From Rotaria sp. Silwood1 (lineage: Eukaryota > Rotifera > Eurotatoria > Philodinida > Philodinidae), in assembly GCA_905250075.1 (NCBI GenBank), contig CAJNOP010000011.1, positions 1 through 64,000 of the forward strand: 64,000 nt of DNA, read 5' to 3'. Shown here piece after piece: positions 58,901 through 64,000 of the stretch. The position numbers and the translations under genes were made by a program. The notes beneath the pieces are model-generated. The model was not told where the DNA came from and ran no database searches. It saw only the letters and a list, made by a program, of their open reading frames with translations. Every line of letters begins with the position of its first letter. Within the stretch, counting starts at the first letter, position 1.

Positions 58901-61900
58901 ATTATTATTTATTTATTTCCATAGAAAAAATAATCACTGTTTCATAGTTAACTTTATTTTTGTTCAAATGTACACATAAATACATAGAAGATTTGTAAAA
59001 AAAAAAAAGACTCTATTAATCTAAAAACAAAAGAAAAAAAAATTCAATAAACAAATTAGTTGTTATATTTTATTAGAACAAATAGCCTAAAATAATAATA
59101 GCACGACATAGAAAAAACATGGCAAAGAAACAAAAGTGTTTGATTTGTGTACTTGAATAGAAAATGTAACAGATTCTTCTATGATGGCCATTATTCATCT
59201 GGTTACTGTTAACACCGAAAGAGGCAGTATGTTTTTTTTTTTCATTGTTACAATAGTGCCATCTCTAATATATAAGGAAGAAACGATGACTAGCGCCATC
59301 GTACTTATACTAATAGAGAAACTATATAGAATATAAATATTTTTGTAAAGATTTTCTATTTATATTTGTTTTTTTTGTTATTCGATTTCATCGATACCGA
59401 TGTAGTTTAAAATCAATATTTATTATAACAGTGGAGTATCAATTAGTCATAAGAAGAAAAAACTGAAACTTTCTTGCAAATAAAAAATATGTATACTAGA
59501 AAGTTTAGCACCAAAAATGAATAACTACAATGAATAGTCTACTTTTCGAATAATAAATAGCAATTAGATATATCAATATAATGAGATATGATGAAAAAGA
59601 ATACCCTATTTAAAATTGATTGAATTCGGAGTACTTCATAAAGTTATAATAAATCGAAGACGAAACACTTTCCAAAAGAATAATAATTTTTCATGAATAA
59701 TACAGTAAACCAAATGTTTTATTTAAATCTTATCGGCTATGTAAATGATCATTCAACAATCAAAAATAGAACTCATTGGAATCGCATATCGTATTCGTCA
59801 TAATATTTTTGCTATGTTAACCCCATATGTATAATCACAGATGATATGATGAAACCATTAGTGAAACATAAATCAAGAAGAAGCAGAAGAAAATGTTTAT
59901 ATTATCCAGATAGCCTTGATTACATCAACTTCGATCGTATACGATGTTTCACTGTCTTTTTCTCTGATTGAATATTTCTAATAGATCAGATTTATATAAA
60001 GGATGATTCAAAAGTTAGTTAACCGTGAAAAAAATTGAATATTTTCGCCAGAATTTGATTAAATGAACTGATTCTTTTACTATTGATAAAGAAGTATTGA
60101 TAGATCATAATCGTAAGAGAAACATTGCCAAAGACTACTTAAAAATCTCATCAGTAACTTAAATTAAATACTACAATCTTTCCTAAGTTATAAAAAACTT
60201 ATATTGCAGTTTTCTCTATCAATTCGTAATGTCTATGACTGAAACTTTCAGCACACAGTGGGTATTACGATATGTATCTATCGTATAAATATCAGATCAA
60301 ACAACAATTGTATGAAAAATATATAGAAAAATTAGGTTCAGTTTACTTTGTGCCACATAAAAAATTATATTACTTTTTTCATAACCCATGAAAGGCTACA
60401 ATTCTTTATTAAAGTCAGCAATAATCTTTCACAGTTGTCTTTACCAATACTTCTCTTGCGAATATGAGCTATGAATACGTTTTTATCCGTGTAGAAAAAT
60501 CAGTTCATTTAGTCAAACTCTGACGAAGATATTCAATTTGTTCTGCGGTGAGCTGACTTTTGAGTCATCTTCTACATATATATATATATATATATATATT
60601 TATCATTGTTACTCACTCAATATTCATATTAATTATTTGTTTTAACTGAATCTTCTTTCTATGTAAATATTCATGTTAGCTCAAATTTCCTCTGTAGGGA
60701 TCTACAGGTGTACATTGTTGTGAATTGCAAACTCAAAAGTCAAACTTTGGATCCGAATTTGATCGGATCCGCACTCGATTTTTCTTGTTGTAATTTGTTA
60801 TTGCATACTATCAGAAGCAAAAGTCAACATACAGTTATTTCTTGTTTTTCATTTTCCCATCACTTTATGCTTGATAAATTAAAAGTTTCGACTTAATTGA
60901 AAAAAAAATCATAATATTAACAGAAAAGAAATTGAACAGTTAATAAATAAAATTCGTCATTGAAAAGTGTCAAACCAACAGTAACACCATAACCTTCATC
61001 AGTGTAGAATAGTTTCAATTGCATTTATATAAATGAGATCAATCAAGAATATGTTCTATGCCACCAGCATGAAGATTGACTTATTTATAAAACCATATTC
61101 TAGTACTAATTCACTATTTAAGCATATTTATAATTGTGAAAATTAAAAAGAAAAAACGACAGTTTCTAATGTTCTAATAAGTATTTATCAGTTTTATGCA
61201 TCTTTCAAAAAGTAACCAGCTATTCCATATCGAATTAAACAGGAAATTAAGGTTGCTTGTGTTAAATTGGCAGCACTTGATTGTTAACATTTCAAAAAAA
61301 ATTAATAATATCGGTTTTAAAGATCTTAAAAAAAAACTTTTTATGGTAATGGATAGATATTTATACGGAGCTGTGGGTTCATGTTTTTATGAACTCATGG
61401 TCGAATTTGGAAGAACCCAATGCTTCCTATCTTCCTGATAACCTCTTACTAATGCGAAATAAATTTTTTTAGAAAATTTATATGCATTATTCGTCTAAAT
61501 ACTTTTCTTTTTATGTTTGAAATTCTTTCAACGATGACGTATTGTTCGAAAACAGAAAAATAAACAATCATTGATTCTTCTCTTTCTTTAACTTCATTCG
61601 TTTTTTTTTTCTTTTTGAATTTGATTCCTCATCATTTAAAAAGATCATCATATTACATTTATTTATACACAATCTATAAGTTGAAATGATGATAATCTTT
61701 AATCAAATACATATAAATTCTATTTGCTACGCTACACTTCAGATAGAAACATTCACGGCGTTTTTTGTCTGAAAGAAATTGTACTCTCTTGGTAATGAAT
61801 ATATTCTTATATGTTGGACACAAACATATTGAAAAAATTTAGCTAAAATATGACGAGTTGTTTATCGCTACGTTGACTTTTGTTTTTAGAGTCCACGACA

Positions 61901-63386
61901 CAATTCATGCAGTAAAATAAACTACTTATTCAATTATTAATCTTTGTGATTTATTTACAAACAAAGGGATTTCGTCTTCAAAAATAGAATATTGTTGTAA
62001 GTCATCAGAGAAAAAAATTTCATCACATTGAATCTGTTGAGTAATAGACTTTATCATACTACCTGAATTCATTCAGATGAAAGTGAATCCCAAAAGCAAC
62101 TAAAGAATTTCGAGAAGTAGAATAATATTTTCTCTTGTTATTTTGCCACTATTTTAAATAAGACTTTTTCCTTATCATTCAGATAAAAACTGTTTTAGCA
62201 TCGATGTGAGATCTTATTGATGTGATACTTCTTTGAATAGTGGAACGTTTTCAAGTTTACATATGAATAAGTCAATTTGTGTGAAAAACCTTTGATCAAC
62301 GAGTTTTACAATCACTCTGACACATATATCTGCTAACAAAAAAATCAAAACCAGTAGCTTACTGTCTTTATTCTCTTTATTTTTTGATATATTGAACGCA
62401 AAATTCGAAGATACTTGGTTTAATAGAAAATAAAAACAATAAAAAGTAAAAACAAGAAACAAACATAATCAACATACTAATTCTTAGACTAATGTTCTTA
62501 TGTTCCTATAGAGAAAAAAATAAGTTTGATAATCCATTTAATAAACATTATTTTTCTCGATGGTCTAAAACTTTGTTAATCTACATGAACAACATTTCTA
62601 ATTTTCTGCTTGAAACTTTATCAATATTTCAGTTTTATTATTACTAAGAAATGTAGATCGACGGACACATACCATTGTTCTACTATTTCTATCGAATTCT
62701 ATTTCAATAATTCGATTTAAAGCCAAGTATTGTTGAGAAAATGAGAATTATGAAGAAAAAAAGAACATAGTATAGTTCACTAGATCAGATGCATACAAAA
62801 TTTGCAATAGTGATTTGTTTATGTTCTTCAGTTTTGTTAATTGAATATTTAATGATCTATGAGGAAACAAAATAATTGTTTTTATTCTTTATATCCTGCC
62901 ATTTATAGATATTGACCTATTATCTATCATATGAATACAAATTCTAGTAAGGTCAAATAGTTCAATTTTTTTTGTATGAGGAAACAGTTTTATATTATCT
63001 TATGAATGGATTAATTTTGTTCGATCTTCCGATAGACGTATATGATCATAGAAATTTTTCACTTTATCGTTTAATTATTGAGCATAAATGTCAAAGTGTA
63101 TGCTCTAATTACATTACTGTTGTGCAATAAAAATCAATAAATATATGATTTTTGTAATCAATTAGAAACTGCTGTTGTCTATTTTATCTTAATAATATGC
63201 TTGCTTCTTGTGACTATATAAAACATATAAAATTTTAAACATTGAATTTTTTTTTTGTCTATATTTTTTATTTTTCAAAATTCTCTCTTTCTTTTTTAAT
63301 AAATACAATAGCACTCTAAATAATAACGTGTATATGTGCTATCAATATGTGTTTTAACTGGAATGTCAATATAACTTGTTTATTAT
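58901..63386. other. Intergenic, 4.5 kb, largely featureless
   Basis: It contains a fold-back element (60001-60570), (TA)n at 60575-60599 and several short open frames (60708-60896, 61196-61438, 62214-62462) without recognisable family or splice context. No gene is supported. Confidence 0.5.
60001..60570. repeat. Fold-back element, family D, about 570 bp
   Basis: The left end GGATGATTCAAAAGTTAGTT matches the right end reverse-complemented (AGATGACTCAAAAGTCAGCT). The arms continue to match for about 150 nt at visibly moderate identity, including TTGAATAT.TTCG.CAGA.TTTGA.TAAATGAACTGATT. On the minus strand the right arm reads SQLTAEQIEYLRQSLTK before a stop; the left arm carries the degenerate counterpart. 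It could be an inverted pair of a once-coding fragment or a MITE. Confidence 0.65.
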
Positions 63387-63894
63387 TTATCGTTGTTTGC
63401 TATGAACAGCATCTTCATCTGGTAAGCTACGTCGACCTAAGAGTACAGCTTCGACAGGTAAACGACGTTTGCCAAGAAGAATCGATTCAACAGGTAATCG
63501 ACGTTTGCCAAGAAGAATAGATTCAACAGGTAATCGGCGTTTGCCAAGAAGAATAGATTCAGCAGGTAATCGACGTTTGCCAAGAAGAATAGATTCAGCA
63601 GGTAATCGACGTTTACCAAGAAGAATCGATTCAGCCGGAAGACGAATACCACGTGATCCAAATCGATTTTTGGCCAAGATAAGACCTGAATATGCATCAT
63701 GAATATTATCATTGTATTCTGTACCTCGTGTCTCGAGTGATGACAGTGCATCATCTTGATCATCATCTAATATTTTGGTTGATGTGGAGTCATGATCATT
63801 ATCTTTATTTTGTACCTGTGTAGCATCCATTGAATTAACCCAAAGAAGAAGGCCTAGAGAAGAAAAAATCAAAGTAATTTTCAAATGTTTTTGT
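63387..63894 (-). CDS. Amidated neuropeptide precursor with six LP(A/V)E..LLG(K/R)R units
   Basis: A secreted prepropeptide. The exon probably starts at 63894 after TTTAATATAG, or at 63853 after TTCTTCTCTAG, and reads QKHLKITLIFSSLGLLLWVNS, a signal-peptide-like basic then hydrophobic stretch, before MDATQVQNKDN. No in-frame ATG precedes this, so exon 1 lies further left on the minus strand, probably outside the window. An acidic spacer (DDDQDDALSSLETR) follows. Then six 12-residue units: RLPAESILLGKR three times, RLPVESILLGKR twice and RLPVEAVLLGRR once, and a degenerate SLPDEDAV before the stop. Each unit ends in Gly plus two basic residues, the signal for prohormone-convertase cleavage and C-terminal amidation. 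Predicted products are LPAESILL-amide, LPVESILL-amide and LPVEAVLL-amide. I do not recognise this peptide family. Confidence 0.8.
63432..63650. repeat. 36-bp tandem repeat (coding)
   Basis: Six tandem copies of a 36-bp unit (on the plus strand CGACGTTTGCCAAGAAGAAT then AGATTCAGCAGGTAAT) encode the neuropeptide units. Copies differ at only a few positions, the outermost being the most diverged, which suggests recent amplification or homogenisation. The repeat also creates long chance frames on both strands. Confidence 0.85.
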
Positions 63895-64000
63895 CTATAT
63901 TAAAGATAAAAGAAAAAATTGAAACTTTTCAAAGCTATTTAGTTTTATTTGTTATGTGTAAGTAATACGATCATTTATCATTGTAGTTCGATATATTACT

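Noticed and set aside
61196..61438. 80-codon plus frame
   Set aside because: Looks somewhat protein-like but has no recognisable motif or splice context; possibly a decayed element.
63469..63702. Plus-strand repeat frame (RRLPRRIDS units) over the neuropeptide gene
   Set aside because: It is the antisense of the 36-bp coding repeat; the minus frame has the leader, cleavage sites and stop. A second minus frame (63437-63766) is a frame-shifted shadow of the same repeat.

Overview
The window is AT-rich animal nuclear DNA with mostly short spliceosomal introns (about 50-70 nt, GT..AG) and a few of 0.9-2.7 kb. It encodes animal proteins: a Mediator subunit, DYRK2-type kinase, aquaporin, BORC subunit, ciliary CFAP61 and an amidated-neuropeptide precursor. 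The compact introns, a stand-alone TTF-type zinc-finger gene, and strong 3' splice sites a few bases upstream of many start codons suggest a small invertebrate that uses spliced-leader trans-splicing. A bdelloid rotifer is my best guess, but this is an inference. No rRNA, tRNA, CRISPR array or bacterial-type operon was seen.

Layout. Positions 1-3.6 kb are gene-poor, with one orphan reading frame. A TTF-type zinc-finger gene (-, 3594-4514) and serine palmitoyltransferase subunit 2 (+, 5010-10320) diverge from a 0.5 kb spacer. From 11 to 35 kb there is a run of six genes, all on the minus strand. In transcription order they are an unrecognised 973-aa protein (35090-24639), BORCS6 (24291-22744), a TREX-like DEDDh exonuclease (22620-20713), NAMPT (20128-17145), aminoacylase-1 (16912-13237) and MED20 (12056-11139). 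Some of the gaps are very small (123 and 232 nt). A 5.6 kb intergenic stretch with fold-back repeats leads to an intronless aquaporin (+, 40722-41729). CFAP61 (-, 50653-42170) and a DYRK2-like kinase (-, 55851-51548, with possible upstream non-coding exons) follow. The last 5 kb hold little until a neuropeptide precursor (-, 63894-63387) whose first exon is not resolved.

Functions are mixed: sphingolipid synthesis, NAD salvage, N-acyl amino-acid hydrolysis, transcription, DNA degradation, lysosome positioning, water transport, ciliary motility, signalling and neuropeptide secretion. I see no pathway link among neighbours; the minus-strand run may reflect polycistronic transcription.

Non-coding DNA is shaped by fold-back (long inverted-repeat) elements of at least five families, most of them lying in introns, plus a TTAA-flanked piggyBac-like non-autonomous element. 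The strongest candidates for something undescribed are the neuropeptide precursor with six near-identical LP(A/V)E..LL-amide units, the trans-splice-like acceptors in front of the starts, the fold-back families, and the 973-aa orphan protein. All exon boundaries were worked out by hand from splice consensus, reading frame and remembered family similarity; none was checked by alignment or RNA data.
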